A DNA stretch of 64,000 nucleotides, taken from Chlamydiota bacterium. GTDB taxonomy: Bacteria; Chlamydiota; Chlamydiia; Chlamydiales; Rhabdochlamydiaceae. Positions within the stretch are counted from its first letter, which is position 1; every line of letters begins with the position of its first letter. The DNA lies in NCBI GenBank assembly GCA_013288005.1, contig JABDCS010000008.1:1-64000 (forward strand). Direction: 5' to 3'. The notes under the pieces were generated by a model, which had not been told where the DNA came from, searched no databases, and saw nothing but the letters and a program-made list of their open reading frames with translations. Below, piece by piece: positions 1 to 7,229 of the stretch. The position numbers and the translations under genes are program-made.

Positions 1-697
1 TAAAAAGATGAACAGCGGCTTGAGGGGCATAATGGCGGTACTTCATACCAGGACTACGTGGTTTTTCAGCATGGGATGGTGCCCAGGCTATCTTCTGTCC
101 AAGGGCCGATTCGATTGCTTCTGCCGTAATCGCACCTGGACGTAAGATCTCCTTATTATCAAGGTCAAAGACTGTAGATTCTAACCCAAATTGACAGGCA
201 CCTCCATCGATAACCGCGGCAATTTTTCCCTTAAAATCTTCGAGAACGTGTGAAGCGCATGTAGCGCTAGGCTTACCGGAGAGATTGGCAGATGGTGCAA
301 CAAGGGGCTCCCCAACTTCCTCGATGAGCCGAAGAGCAATCTCATGGGCTGGCATGCGGACTCCGAGACTCGATAAACCCGCGCTTGCGATCAGAGGCAC
401 TTCTTTTTTCTTGGACACTACGATGGTTAAGGGACCAGGCCAAAAAAGTTCTGCAAGGAGAAAAAACTCACTCGATAGTGAATGCGCAATCATTTCCACT
501 TGGTCAAGGTTGGCAACATGTGCAATGAGAGGATTATCTGAGGGACGGTTCTTAGCCTGGAAAATCTTTGCGATCGCGGTAGGATTGAAGATCGCAGCAC
601 CGAGCCCATAGACGGTTTCTGTAGGAAATGCCACAATTTCACCCGACCGCACAAGATCCGCAGCCAATGGGATCTCTTCTTCACACAGAATTTTCAT
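1..697 (-). CDS. tsaC: L-threonylcarbamoyladenylate synthase (YrdC/Sua5/TsaC family), 3' end outside the window
   Basis: Translating the minus strand from the ATG at 697-695 gives an open frame to the left edge (232 codons, no stop), so the C-terminus is missing. The N-terminal half carries YrdC/Sua5 hallmarks: AFPTETVYGLGA near residue 23, KNRPSDNPL near 48, and SANLSGKPSAT. The family makes threonylcarbamoyl-AMP from threonine, bicarbonate and ATP for the t6A37 modification of ANN-decoding tRNAs, in the cytoplasm. The sequence after the core (SPGMKYRHYAP) suggests the longer Sua5 form with a linker, so the true length may exceed a minimal 200-aa TsaC. It begins 3 bases after the stop of the upstream DedA-type gene and is probably co-transcribed with it. 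The family call is firm; the symbol is a functional label. Confidence 0.9.
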   Translation of the reverse strand, partial: MKILCEEEIPLAADLVRSGEIVAFPTETVYGLGAAIFNPTAIAKIFQAKNRPSDNPLIAHVANLDQVEMIAHSLSSEFFLLAELFWPGPLTIVVSKKKEVPLIASAGLSSLGVRMPAHEIALRLIEEVGEPLVAPSANLSGKPSATCASHVLEDFKGKIAAVIDGGACQFGLESTVFDLDNKEILRPGAITAEAIESALGQKIAWAPSHAEKPRSPGMKYRHYAPQAAVHLF

Positions 698-700
698 AGG

Positions 701-1294
701 TTATTGACCCAAAGCCCAGAAAAAAGCAGCTGTAAGAGCAATTTTAGCTCCGACTGCTACCACTATGCGGCTAAAGTGTTTTTCGATGAAAGCATTGATA
801 ACTTCGCCATAGCGATAGACAGCACCCGCTAAAAAGAAAAAGCGGAGTAACCGAGCACTTAAAACACAGGCGATAAAAGGTAGGAAGGGTATCTGGCAGA
901 AGCCTGCTGACAGTGCAACAGCTTTAAAAGGAATGGGTAATAAAGAACCAAAAAATACAGCTATACTTTCATATTCCTTATAATGGATTGTCATCCGCGT
1001 GAAAAATTCTTGCGATATTAAAGGGCCGACAACATAAGGTCCTATGGTATCCCATAAAAAACTTCCCAGAAGGTACCCTGCTATACCGCTGACTGTTGAA
1101 GCAAGCGCTCCAATAGCTGCAAAATGAAAGGCCCTCTCTCTTTTCTGCAGACAGAAGAGAATTAAAATAGCATCCAAAGGCACGAAGAGCACTAATTCAA
1201 AAAGAAAAAGGATCCCTAGCCACATTGTAGCCAAGGGGGTATGCACCTTCATGCATGCCCAGGTATAGATTTTTTTAAAAGGTCCCATAGACAT
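701..1294 (-). CDS. DedA/VTT-domain (YqaA-like) inner-membrane protein
   Basis: A protein of up to 197 aa with about five hydrophobic segments. The segment with LLPIPFKAVALSAG near residues 117-130, followed by an arginine-flanked helix (SARLLRFFFLAG), is typical of the SNARE-associated/VTT fold of the YqaA branch. Relatives are implicated in undecaprenyl-phosphate or phospholipid flipping; no substrate can be assigned here. The start is uncertain. A TATAAT lies only two bases upstream of the first ATG, which would put transcription initiation inside the codons written here, so translation may begin at the third codon (1288) or at Met15 (1252). tsaC follows 3 bases downstream. Confidence 0.75.
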   Translation of the reverse strand: MSMGPFKKIYTWACMKVHTPLATMWLGILFLFELVLFVPLDAILILFCLQKRERAFHFAAIGALASTVSGIAGYLLGSFLWDTIGPYVVGPLISQEFFTRMTIHYKEYESIAVFFGSLLPIPFKAVALSAGFCQIPFLPFIACVLSARLLRFFFLAGAVYRYGEVINAFIEKHFSRIVVAVGAKIALTAAFFWALGQ

Positions 1295-1296
1295 CT

Positions 1297-1325
1297 ATTA
1301 TATTGCATTTTTAAACGAATAGCAA
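1297..1325 (-). promoter_or_regulatory. Sigma70/sigma66-type promoter for the DedA-tsaC operon
   Basis: On the minus strand, TTGCTA (1325-1320) and TATAAT (1302-1297) are separated by 17 bp, close to the bacterial housekeeping consensus. It points into the DedA-type gene. The expected transcription start near 1290 falls at the first codons of the annotated gene. Confidence 0.6.
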
Positions 1326-1365
1326 ACTATACCTCTTGAATGAGTGTGTTTCCAAATTAAACTTC

Positions 1366-1384
1366 ATTGATTTTGAAAATCAAT
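1366..1384. repeat. Perfect 19-base palindrome between divergent genes
   Basis: ATTGATTTT-G-AAAATCAAT lies in the 231-bp space between the DedA-type and Tmem_14 genes. It could be an operator or simply an AT-rich hairpin. A weak copy of the dispersed GGGTGTATCAAAA motif sits just downstream at 1413-1426. Confidence 0.4.
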
Positions 1385-1525
1385 TGGCAATTTGTATCGA
1401 AATAAGCTTATAAGGGTGTATCAAAACCCCAAATAAAACTAATTTGATTCCACTCTATCATGAGAGAACTATAGATAAATGTTTAAAATTGCTACAATTT
1501 ACCCTTCAAAAAAAAGGAGATTCAT

Positions 1526-1855
1526 ATGCGTCTTGCCGCTTGGTCTGTTCTTATCTATGCCTTAATCGTTGCCGCAGGGGGAGTTTTTGGCTATGTTCAC
1601 TCGCATAGTTTAGCTTCTCTTTATGCAAGTCTCCCCTTTTCTGTCGCTCTTCTCTCGTGCGTGAACGGCCTATTTCATTCCAAGCGTTGGTCTCTTTTGA
1701 CAGCGCTGGTTTTAGTAATTGTTCTCGATGCTTTCTTTACTTACCGATTTTCCCTTTCTTTCAAATGGATGCCGGCTGGAATGATGATGGTCATGAGCCT
1801 TCTCACTTTAACTATGATCATATTCAGCGTACGCAAAACAACGGTAAGAACTTAA
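1526..1855 (+). CDS. Tmem_14 (UPF0136/FAX-like) small membrane protein
   Basis: 109 aa with about four membrane segments. The pattern matches the Tmem_14 family: an N-terminal AAGGVFGYVHSHSLASL block (residues 16-32), then TYRFSLSFKWMPAGMMMVMSLLTL (split here as TYRFSLSFKW and MPAGMMM) near 70-95. These correspond to the family's GGxxGYxxxxSxxSL and RFxxSxKFMPAG motifs. Eukaryotic members include plastid FAX1, a fatty-acid exporter, and mitochondrial TMEM14C, linked to porphyrin transport; the substrate here is unknown. AAGGAG lies at a good distance before the ATG. The 3' end overlaps the convergent carrier-like gene by 4 bases. Confidence 0.8.
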   Translation: MRLAAWSVLIYALIVAAGGVFGYVHSHSLASLYASLPFSVALLSCVNGLFHSKRWSLLTALVLVIVLDAFFTYRFSLSFKWMPAGMMMVMSLLTLTMIIFSVRKTTVRT

Positions 1856-2694
1856 TTCTCTTTATGAAGAGAAGAAGGGAAGTGTCGGGGGTATTCTTGC
1901 GTAGTAAGGCCCATTACTATTGCCGAAGCAGAAGCGTAGGCCATTCTTGCATGTAGGCCTTTAGGGGCGAGTAACCCACGTAAGCCTTCATCTTGATAAA
2001 TCTGTCGAACGGTCTTCGAGAGGGTTGAATAGATGTCCCGTTTTTTTTGAGAAAGGAGTACGTTATCGGCTTGCATTTTCGCGCGTACTTTATCGAAAGG
2101 AGCTGAAACAGCTCCTACAAGAGCCCCAATTTCTGCATCCGCCGCCATTTTTCTAAGGACTTTATGGCGAATCATAGATGGTTGTATACTCTCCATCCTC
2201 GTGTGATTTCCAAAAAGGCCCAAATACCAAATATAGTCGCGCACCCAAGTAGAAACAGCCCCTTTACAAAAACCGGCATAAGATTGAGTCTCATATAGCC
2301 CTTCGATTGCTCGTTGAGAGGAAACACCTGTGAGTTGCTGTATTACTTTCACTCTTTCAAAGGCTACAGCTAAGGGGGTCACTACAGTGGTGGCTATTCC
2401 ATTGGATAGATGTTTCTTTCCGTCAGACTCAGGACTATCCTTAGATAACACTTGTAAAACAACTTTATTGACGCCGTAAGCCAGCCCTTGGACAGGAATA
2501 ACAGCTAGGCAGTTAACGCCTACTCCTCGATAGAGACCATTTGTAGTAAATTCTTTTCCACTAAATAGATCGGTCCTCCATTTGTCTAAAGATTGGGCCG
2601 CTACTACCATGGTTACACTTGAAGTAATGCCATTTACAAACTCTCCCGCTTCGTTCAATGTCTCCGATGAACGGATCCTAGCGACTCCTGACAT
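1852..2694 (-). CDS. Mitochondrial-carrier-family-like (SLC25-type) membrane protein
   Basis: 280 aa. Three internal repeats are visible in the layout of mitochondrial carriers. Counting from an upstream ATG at 2709, repeat 3 has SAPFDKVRAKMQ (residues 202-213), which fits the Px[DE]xx[KR]x[KR] signature, then IYQDEGLRGLL, GLHARM and a terminal helix. Repeat 2 has TPLAVAFERVKVIQQ, a signature with a short insertion, then YAGFCKGAVSTWVRDY. Repeat 1 (QSLDKWRTDLF, YRGVGVN) is degenerate. Such carriers are eukaryotic, with Legionella LncP as a known bacterial effector exception. I start at the ATG at 2694 because AGGAAGG precedes it by five bases; the ATG at 2709 lacks a ribosome site. The substrate is unknown. 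Export into host mitochondria is possible but inferred. Confidence 0.8.
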   Translation of the reverse strand: MSGVARIRSSETLNEAGEFVNGITSSVTMVVAAQSLDKWRTDLFSGKEFTTNGLYRGVGVNCLAVIPVQGLAYGVNKVVLQVLSKDSPESDGKKHLSNGIATTVVTPLAVAFERVKVIQQLTGVSSQRAIEGLYETQSYAGFCKGAVSTWVRDYIWYLGLFGNHTRMESIQPSMIRHKVLRKMAADAEIGALVGAVSAPFDKVRAKMQADNVLLSQKKRDIYSTLSKTVRQIYQDEGLRGLLAPKGLHARMAYASASAIVMGLTTQEYPRHFPSSLHKEN

Positions 2695-2708
2695 ATAGGC
2701 CTTCCTCA

Positions 2709-2811
2709 TAGAGGGTGTTAGTTTTGTCTCGATTTTCAGCTCTTTTTAAGCTACTTTTAGGTTCAGAATAGATGAGTAAAACGTCAGATATTACTCATCT
2801 ATTCTGAATCG
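2709..2811. repeat. Copy of the dispersed intergenic palindromic element, with a perfect 18-bp inverted repeat
   Basis: The stretch begins with the family edge AGAGGGTG (2710-2717), continues with TTTCAGCTCTTTTTAAGC, and ends in a perfect inverted repeat, arms 2762-2779 and 2791-2808, with an 11-base loop. The right arm TTACTCATCTATTCTGAA closely matches the reverse complement of 49899-49921. It lies between the divergent carrier-like and glycosyltransferase genes. Confidence 0.65.
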
Positions 2812-2878
2812 AAAAACCGCTAATCCTCTAAAGTGTGATGAAAACGCTCCTAACAGCTAACTAATTCCAAAGGCAAGG

Positions 2879-3661
2879 ATGTACAGAGAACAAAAAGATC
2901 CATTTCAAGAACATAGAAAATGGAATACCGATAAGATTCTGGCAGAAAAAGGGATTTTAGTCGCCTGTGACATAACGCAAGAATGGATTCTTCCGTGGTG
3001 GTGGGATCATTATCAAAAAACGAATCAATACCCTGTCTGTTTTATTGACCTAGGGATGTCTAAGCCAAAGAAATCCTGGTGCCAGGAACGCGGGATTTAT
3101 AGAGCTTTAAGAACGCCCGATCCTTTTGTAGCAGAAAAAAGCGAAGTTAACTCCGATCGAATACAGGATTGGGAAGGTCATTACGGGAAATCTTTTTGGT
3201 TAAATCGGAATGCTTGGTTTAAAAAACCCCTTGCCTGTCTGCTCACAGCTTTTGAAAAGACTATTTGGTTAGATATCGATTGCAAAGTACAAGGATCTCT
3301 GGAGCCACTCTTTTCCCTATCTGATACTTCTGCTGGTTTTTCTATTGCTAAAGAAAATCGCAGTGTCGGTGATTGCCCCATCTTTAATTCAGGTGTAATG
3401 GTGTTTAAAAGGATGCTCCCCTTAATAGAGGAATGGGCCAATTTAGCCTATTTTGAAAATCACGCCTATGCTGGTGATCAAGATGTCTTATCCTTTTTAA
3501 TTAAGGAGCGGAAAATTGCTTTCCATGAGCTACCCCAGACGTATAACTGGAGTCGTTGTAATCGGGAGAATCCTCAAGCGCAGATTTTACATCTACATGG
3601 CCTATACGGTAAAACAGTAATTGCACATGAAATCATGCGATCTACGCTTGAAAGCCGCTAG
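2879..3661 (+). CDS. GT8-like glycosyltransferase (GT-A fold)
   Basis: 260 aa, soluble, with no signal peptide. A DxD-type metal/nucleotide-sugar motif is seen as WLDIDCKV (residues 130-137), followed by the GT8-style acceptor-side motif IFNSGVMVF (168-176), GDQDVLSFL, and the late LPQTYNW and LHLHG blocks. This order matches family 8 and related retaining transferases that use UDP-sugars. The acceptor is unknown: it could be a surface glycan, or a host protein if the enzyme is secreted. AAGG lies 5-8 bases before the ATG. It is monocistronic and converges tail to tail on the L,D-transpeptidase gene. Confidence 0.75.
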   Translation: MYREQKDPFQEHRKWNTDKILAEKGILVACDITQEWILPWWWDHYQKTNQYPVCFIDLGMSKPKKSWCQERGIYRALRTPDPFVAEKSEVNSDRIQDWEGHYGKSFWLNRNAWFKKPLACLLTAFEKTIWLDIDCKVQGSLEPLFSLSDTSAGFSIAKENRSVGDCPIFNSGVMVFKRMLPLIEEWANLAYFENHAYAGDQDVLSFLIKERKIAFHELPQTYNWSRCNRENPQAQILHLHGLYGKTVIAHEIMRSTLESR

Positions 3662-4276
3662 CTAAGGAACCTCGACGCTCCGCATTTCTTTGTAGATATC
3701 TTCGGGGGCTTGTAAGAGATGAGGATGCTTAGCAGGATTGAGCCAAAAAACAAGCTTACGCATCATCTCAAGGTCCATCGCTGTACATCCAGCTGTTCCT
3801 CTAGTAGGCTCTTCCCAGACATGAAGAAATATGCAAGAACCTGCATGCGGTTTAGGAGTTTCCCAATTATACCCCACGACAACACCCCACGTATATTCCA
3901 CAGCATACTTCTCCATTTGTTCGGCGCTTTCCCAATCCCTATCGGTAATGGTCGAACTATGAACGAGGCGATTGTAATAACGGGAATCGGGGTCGTCAAC
4001 ACCTTCTAATCCTTTAATAGAGAGATAAGGCATAGTCACCGAAGGGGCTTGTTCCATCCCGAATGCTTGGACTAAAGGAAAGTAGCCTACAGGACTGCAG
4101 CCATCTCCTTCACGTTTAATACAAGCCATACCATTCTTTCCGACAACAACAGGAAAAGGTTCCCAAACCGCTTCCCACTCTCCCTTATCATTTCGTTGAT
4201 AAGCTGTCATAACCCCCTCGACAGCGTGAAGTGAAGGAGTGGTGACGATCAATAGCTGTTCACACCTGGGCTCCAC
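3662..4276 (-). CDS. L,D-transpeptidase (YkuD-domain) protein
   Basis: 204 aa from a GTG start. YkuD features: GDGCSPVGYF (residues 58-66), the catalytic His in IFLHVWEE (His152) and the nucleophile in GTAGCTAM (Cys164), spaced as the family requires. The family cross-links tetrapeptide stems of peptidoglycan or attaches proteins to them, in the periplasm; no clear signal peptide is present. I chose the GTG at 4276 because the upstream SOD stop and this start overlap as TAGTG and AAAGAG precedes it; an earlier in-frame start at 4342 would overlap SOD by 67 bases. It is translationally coupled to SOD. Many Chlamydiae make little peptidoglycan, so a dedicated L,D-transpeptidase is notable. Confidence 0.8.
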   Translation of the reverse strand: MEPRCEQLLIVTTPSLHAVEGVMTAYQRNDKGEWEAVWEPFPVVVGKNGMACIKREGDGCSPVGYFPLVQAFGMEQAPSVTMPYLSIKGLEGVDDPDSRYYNRLVHSSTITDRDWESAEQMEKYAVEYTWGVVVGYNWETPKPHAGSCIFLHVWEEPTRGTAGCTAMDLEMMRKLVFWLNPAKHPHLLQAPEDIYKEMRSVEVP

Positions 4277-4974
4277 TATAAACTCTTTGGGGAAGAAGAA
4301 GTTCCTGTAGAAGACCCGAAACGGCTTTGGACTACATTCCAATCGATATTTTTGAAAAAGGCGTCAATATAACCAGCACGATCTAAACCATACTCTGTCA
4401 AATAAGCGTGCTCCCATACATCGAGAACAAGCAGAGGTTCGGCGCCTGCAAGCTGGCCAAGATCATGCTCAGAAATCCAGACATTCATCAATCTTCCAGT
4501 TTGTGGATCGCGACAGAGTATGACCCAACCAATCCCTCTCATCATCGCTGTATCCAAGAACCCTTTTTTCCAATTCTCGAATGTAGCGAATTGATTCTGC
4601 AAAGCTAAGTAGAGAGAAGAATCTTTGGATAACTCTGTTTTACCTCCTAAATTACCAAAATAGAATTCATGCAGGCGCATCCCATCAAATTCCCAGCCTA
4701 ACCGCCGCTTGAGTGCTCCATACGTGTAAACTTCTAATGGAGTACTCGAAGCAGGATTTTGCAAGGCTTGGAGGAGAAGATTGGTGTTTTTTACATAGCC
4801 CTGGTAGAGCTGGAAGTGCATTTTTAGCAATTCATCGGAAAATCCTGACATGCCCAGAAGTCTACTATAGTCTGCAGCTTTGTATTCAGCGCTTAACGTA
4901 GATGACTTAGTATCAACAGCATGTAAAGCCATACTCGATGTGAGTAAAAAAGAAGCCATCAGCCAAGTTTTCAT
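4276..4974 (-). CDS. sod: Exported Fe/Mn superoxide dismutase
   Basis: 232 aa. Metal ligands of the Fe/Mn SOD family are in place: His53 (MHFQLYQGYV), His102 (RLHEFYF), Asp185 and His189 (LDVWEHAYLTEYG). The enzyme dismutates superoxide to peroxide and oxygen. An N-terminal signal peptide (basic MKTW, hydrophobic core to about residue 16, ALHAVD cleavage region) predicts a periplasmic enzyme; most Fe/Mn SODs are cytosolic. An additional C-terminal Ser/Thr-rich tail follows residue 220. The gene starts 9 bases after the SH2-like gene and overlaps the L,D-transpeptidase start by one base, so the three look like one transcript. Confidence 0.9.
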   Translation of the reverse strand: MKTWLMASFLLTSSMALHAVDTKSSTLSAEYKAADYSRLLGMSGFSDELLKMHFQLYQGYVKNTNLLLQALQNPASSTPLEVYTYGALKRRLGWEFDGMRLHEFYFGNLGGKTELSKDSSLYLALQNQFATFENWKKGFLDTAMMRGIGWVILCRDPQTGRLMNVWISEHDLGQLAGAEPLLVLDVWEHAYLTEYGLDRAGYIDAFFKNIDWNVVQSRFGSSTGTSSSPKSL

Positions 4975-4983
4975 GGGGACCTT

Positions 4984-5739
4984 TTATTTTTTGCGTGGTT
5001 TCAAAAGATGAGAAAGAGAAGAGTCAATGCTATGCATAACAGCATGCGTCGAAGAAAAATGGGGTTCAACAAGATTAGGATTGTCATTAAAAATGACGAG
5101 GTATTTATCTCTTTGCACCAATGTTTTATCGCGGACAGTACCTGTTTTGTCCAAATAAGTCAAAGTTACACAAAAATGGACAGTTCCATCGAAATGCTCG
5201 AAAAACTCCTCTTCGAGAAGAAGGGTGTATTGGTCTTTGCGAAATAGATAAGTACCATTGGGGTGTCCTTCCAGAATTTTTTCAGCACCTTCGCGATCGA
5301 GCTTATGCCATATGTCATGGATAAGAAGCTGATTCTTTTTCAAATTACTTAAAAGGACGATTTGAGCGGAGGCAAATTTCTGAAAAAAATCCTCGCTACT
5401 CAAACCCTGCGGAGATTTACCCAATTTTGCGTTGATTATATCAAGAGTTTCCAGAATCACCTGCCGGGCCTTGGGTGACCATCCTTTTAAATGAAAAACC
5501 TTCGCAGAATTTTTCGAGTTTTCGCAAACTGTGAGAAGGGGTTTTTTAGAGGGTGTAGTGAATTCAATGTGGAAGCATTTCCAGCATTTCTTATTTTCCT
5601 TAGCCGGAGCTTGATTCCGAATCTCACCGGTAGAGATTTCGATCCATGTTTTGCATTTTTTTTCTTTTGATCGCTGTAAGAGAGTCTTGAGTAATTCGAG
5701 ATTATGCTTAACCGTTTTGTTTTTGACCGTAATCCGCAT
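4984..5739 (-). CDS. SH2-domain-like protein, candidate effector
   Basis: 251 aa, Lys-rich, no signal peptide. The N-terminal 135 residues match nothing I recognise. Residues 141-245 follow the SH2 pattern: HDIWHKLDREGAEKIL (helix A), GTYLFRKDQYTLLLEE (the FLVR-type strand, with Arg167 at the phosphotyrosine-binding position), a strand FDGTVHFCVTL, a strand DKYLVIFNDN, and a C-terminal HAVMHSIDSSLSHLL helix. SH2 domains bind phosphotyrosine in animals; Legionella is known to carry secreted bacterial ones. The divergence is high, so the call needs profile confirmation. AGAGGAG precedes the ATG. It sits in a minus-strand operon between an unknown gene and SOD. Confidence 0.6.
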   Translation of the reverse strand: MRITVKNKTVKHNLELLKTLLQRSKEKKCKTWIEISTGEIRNQAPAKENKKCWKCFHIEFTTPSKKPLLTVCENSKNSAKVFHLKGWSPKARQVILETLDIINAKLGKSPQGLSSEDFFQKFASAQIVLLSNLKKNQLLIHDIWHKLDREGAEKILEGHPNGTYLFRKDQYTLLLEEEFFEHFDGTVHFCVTLTYLDKTGTVRDKTLVQRDKYLVIFNDNPNLVEPHFSSTHAVMHSIDSSLSHLLKPRKK

Positions 5740-5774
5740 TCTATACTCCTCTGAAACTAGCTTAGTACCGGTTT

Positions 5775-6290
5775 TTAGCCTTTATAGCCATGCAATTGCT
5801 GGCTCATCTCTCTTAAACGAGGGAGCATGGAATCTTCCAACCAGGGACGCGACTCTGTCACTAAACTCTGGCAATAATGGGCGGCATCCGTCATAGGGGG
5901 TGGATCCAAATTGTCCATTACATGACTTAACCGAAGACCGCCTACAGGAGTATCACAGATTTCATAAAAATCACCGACAATACCTCCTTTCCTATCTTCT
6001 CCTAAAAGTTCCAGCGAATTTTGAGCGGTGATTTTACCGTCGCTTTTGTCCTGCTCGACTTTGGCCAATGTACTCTTAACATAGGTCAAATCCCCCACAA
6101 ATTGGCCAATGAAAGCACCATCATCTATAAGAGAGGGTTTTAGATACAATTGCCCTAACCGGTCCTGTAAATGATCAAATCCTGCGGCAATATCTTGAGC
6201 ATCTTGTTGCGCACGCCCTGAAAGATCAGAGAAAGGCATTCCTGAAGATGGCCCGCCTACCGGAGGTAGAGCGCTAGGGAATTGAACCAT
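5775..6290 (-). CDS. Hypothetical protein, first gene of the SH2-SOD operon
   Basis: 171 aa and acidic. The first 25 residues are rich in Pro, Gly and Ser (PPVGGPSSGMP), which looks like an unstructured lead. The rest is predicted helical by composition, with AQQDAQDIAAGFDHLQDRLG (residues 27-46) as an amphipathic stretch and a conserved-looking GGLRLSHVMDNLDPPP. There is no membrane segment or signal peptide, and I recognise no family. The ATG lacks a good ribosome site. It lies 35 bases upstream of the SH2-like gene on the same strand. A chaperone or effector role is possible from position only. Confidence 0.6.
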   Translation of the reverse strand: MVQFPSALPPVGGPSSGMPFSDLSGRAQQDAQDIAAGFDHLQDRLGQLYLKPSLIDDGAFIGQFVGDLTYVKSTLAKVEQDKSDGKITAQNSLELLGEDRKGGIVGDFYEICDTPVGGLRLSHVMDNLDPPPMTDAAHYCQSLVTESRPWLEDSMLPRLREMSQQLHGYKG

Positions 6291-6399
6291 AAATGTTGTT
6301 AGTTTAATTTTATTGGGATCAACTTATTTCACTCTCAATTTATCTTTATATTACATGAATTAAGAAATTATCCACACAAAAAGGGACCTATAAACCTTC

Positions 6400-7185
6400 T
6401 TAGAGCATATTTTTAGATTTTTCAGCAGAGGCATTAAGAGCTTGCATAATAGCAAAATGGACGCGGTATTCTTCGAGCACTTTCAACCCCTCGATTGTAG
6501 TACCGCCTGGCGAAGCCACTTGCCAACGTAGGGCAGCCGGATGCATTTGTTGCTCCTCCATAAGAGCTAATGTTCCCTCAAATACTCGCCTGACAAGAGG
6601 AAGCGCTTGATCGGCAGGAAAACCTGAATAAATCCCCCCTTCGGTGAACGCCTCGACTAAATAGGCTATGAAAGCAGGAGCGCAAGCTGTAAGAGCCATG
6701 AGAGCATCGATTTTGCTTTCATTTACCCACAGAACCATGCCTGTTGATTGGAAAAGAAGAGATATTTCTTTTCGGGCAGCCTCCGAAATTTGGGTATCTT
6801 CAACGAAACCCGTAACCCCTTTACCACAGCCTACGGCCAAATTGGGCATCGCACGCACAATAATGGGCGCGGGAAGTTTTTCGCGAAGCTGGGCATAACT
6901 AACTCCTGCTAACACGCTAACAATTCGTGTCTCAGGTTTTAATAAGCTAGCCATCTCCTTAGCCATACGCAGGAAATCTTTAGGTTTGATGGCTAGAATG
7001 ACAAAGTCTGCATCTTGTAAGGCCTCTTCAAGGGTTTTTGCAAAGACCGCATCCTTTAATTGGGTGGCGAGAGCCTGACTTTTTTCTAAATGCTGATCAA
7101 AAAGCTTAAGTGAAGAGGAATTCGACAAGCCTCGCGCCAGAGCGGACCCCATATTTCCACACCCTACAATTGTCACTTTCTTCAT
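6400..7185 (-). CDS. proC: Pyrroline-5-carboxylate reductase
   Basis: 261 aa, the usual ProC length. An N-terminal Rossmann motif VGCGNMGSA (residues 7-15) binds NAD(P)H; the mid-region LAGVSYAQL and VRAMPNLAVGCGKGVTG, and the C-terminal VASPGGTTIEGL, are ProC signatures. It reduces pyrroline-5-carboxylate to proline in the cytosol, the last step of proline synthesis. GAGG stands six bases before the ATG. It is separated from the phosphatase gene upstream by about 45 bases, so co-transcription is possible. Confidence 0.95.
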   Translation of the reverse strand: MKKVTIVGCGNMGSALARGLSNSSSLKLFDQHLEKSQALATQLKDAVFAKTLEEALQDADFVILAIKPKDFLRMAKEMASLLKPETRIVSVLAGVSYAQLREKLPAPIIVRAMPNLAVGCGKGVTGFVEDTQISEAARKEISLLFQSTGMVLWVNESKIDALMALTACAPAFIAYLVEAFTEGGIYSGFPADQALPLVRRVFEGTLALMEEQQMHPAALRWQVASPGGTTIEGLKVLEEYRVHFAIMQALNASAEKSKNML

Positions 7186-7229
7186 TAAAACCTCATCATA
7201 AAAGTTTCGGCCTTAGAGGATATCGTAAA

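Noticed and set aside
285-611. 108-codon plus-strand frame over the tsaC gene
   Set aside because: It is the antisense shadow of a well-conserved YrdC/Sua5 coding sequence.
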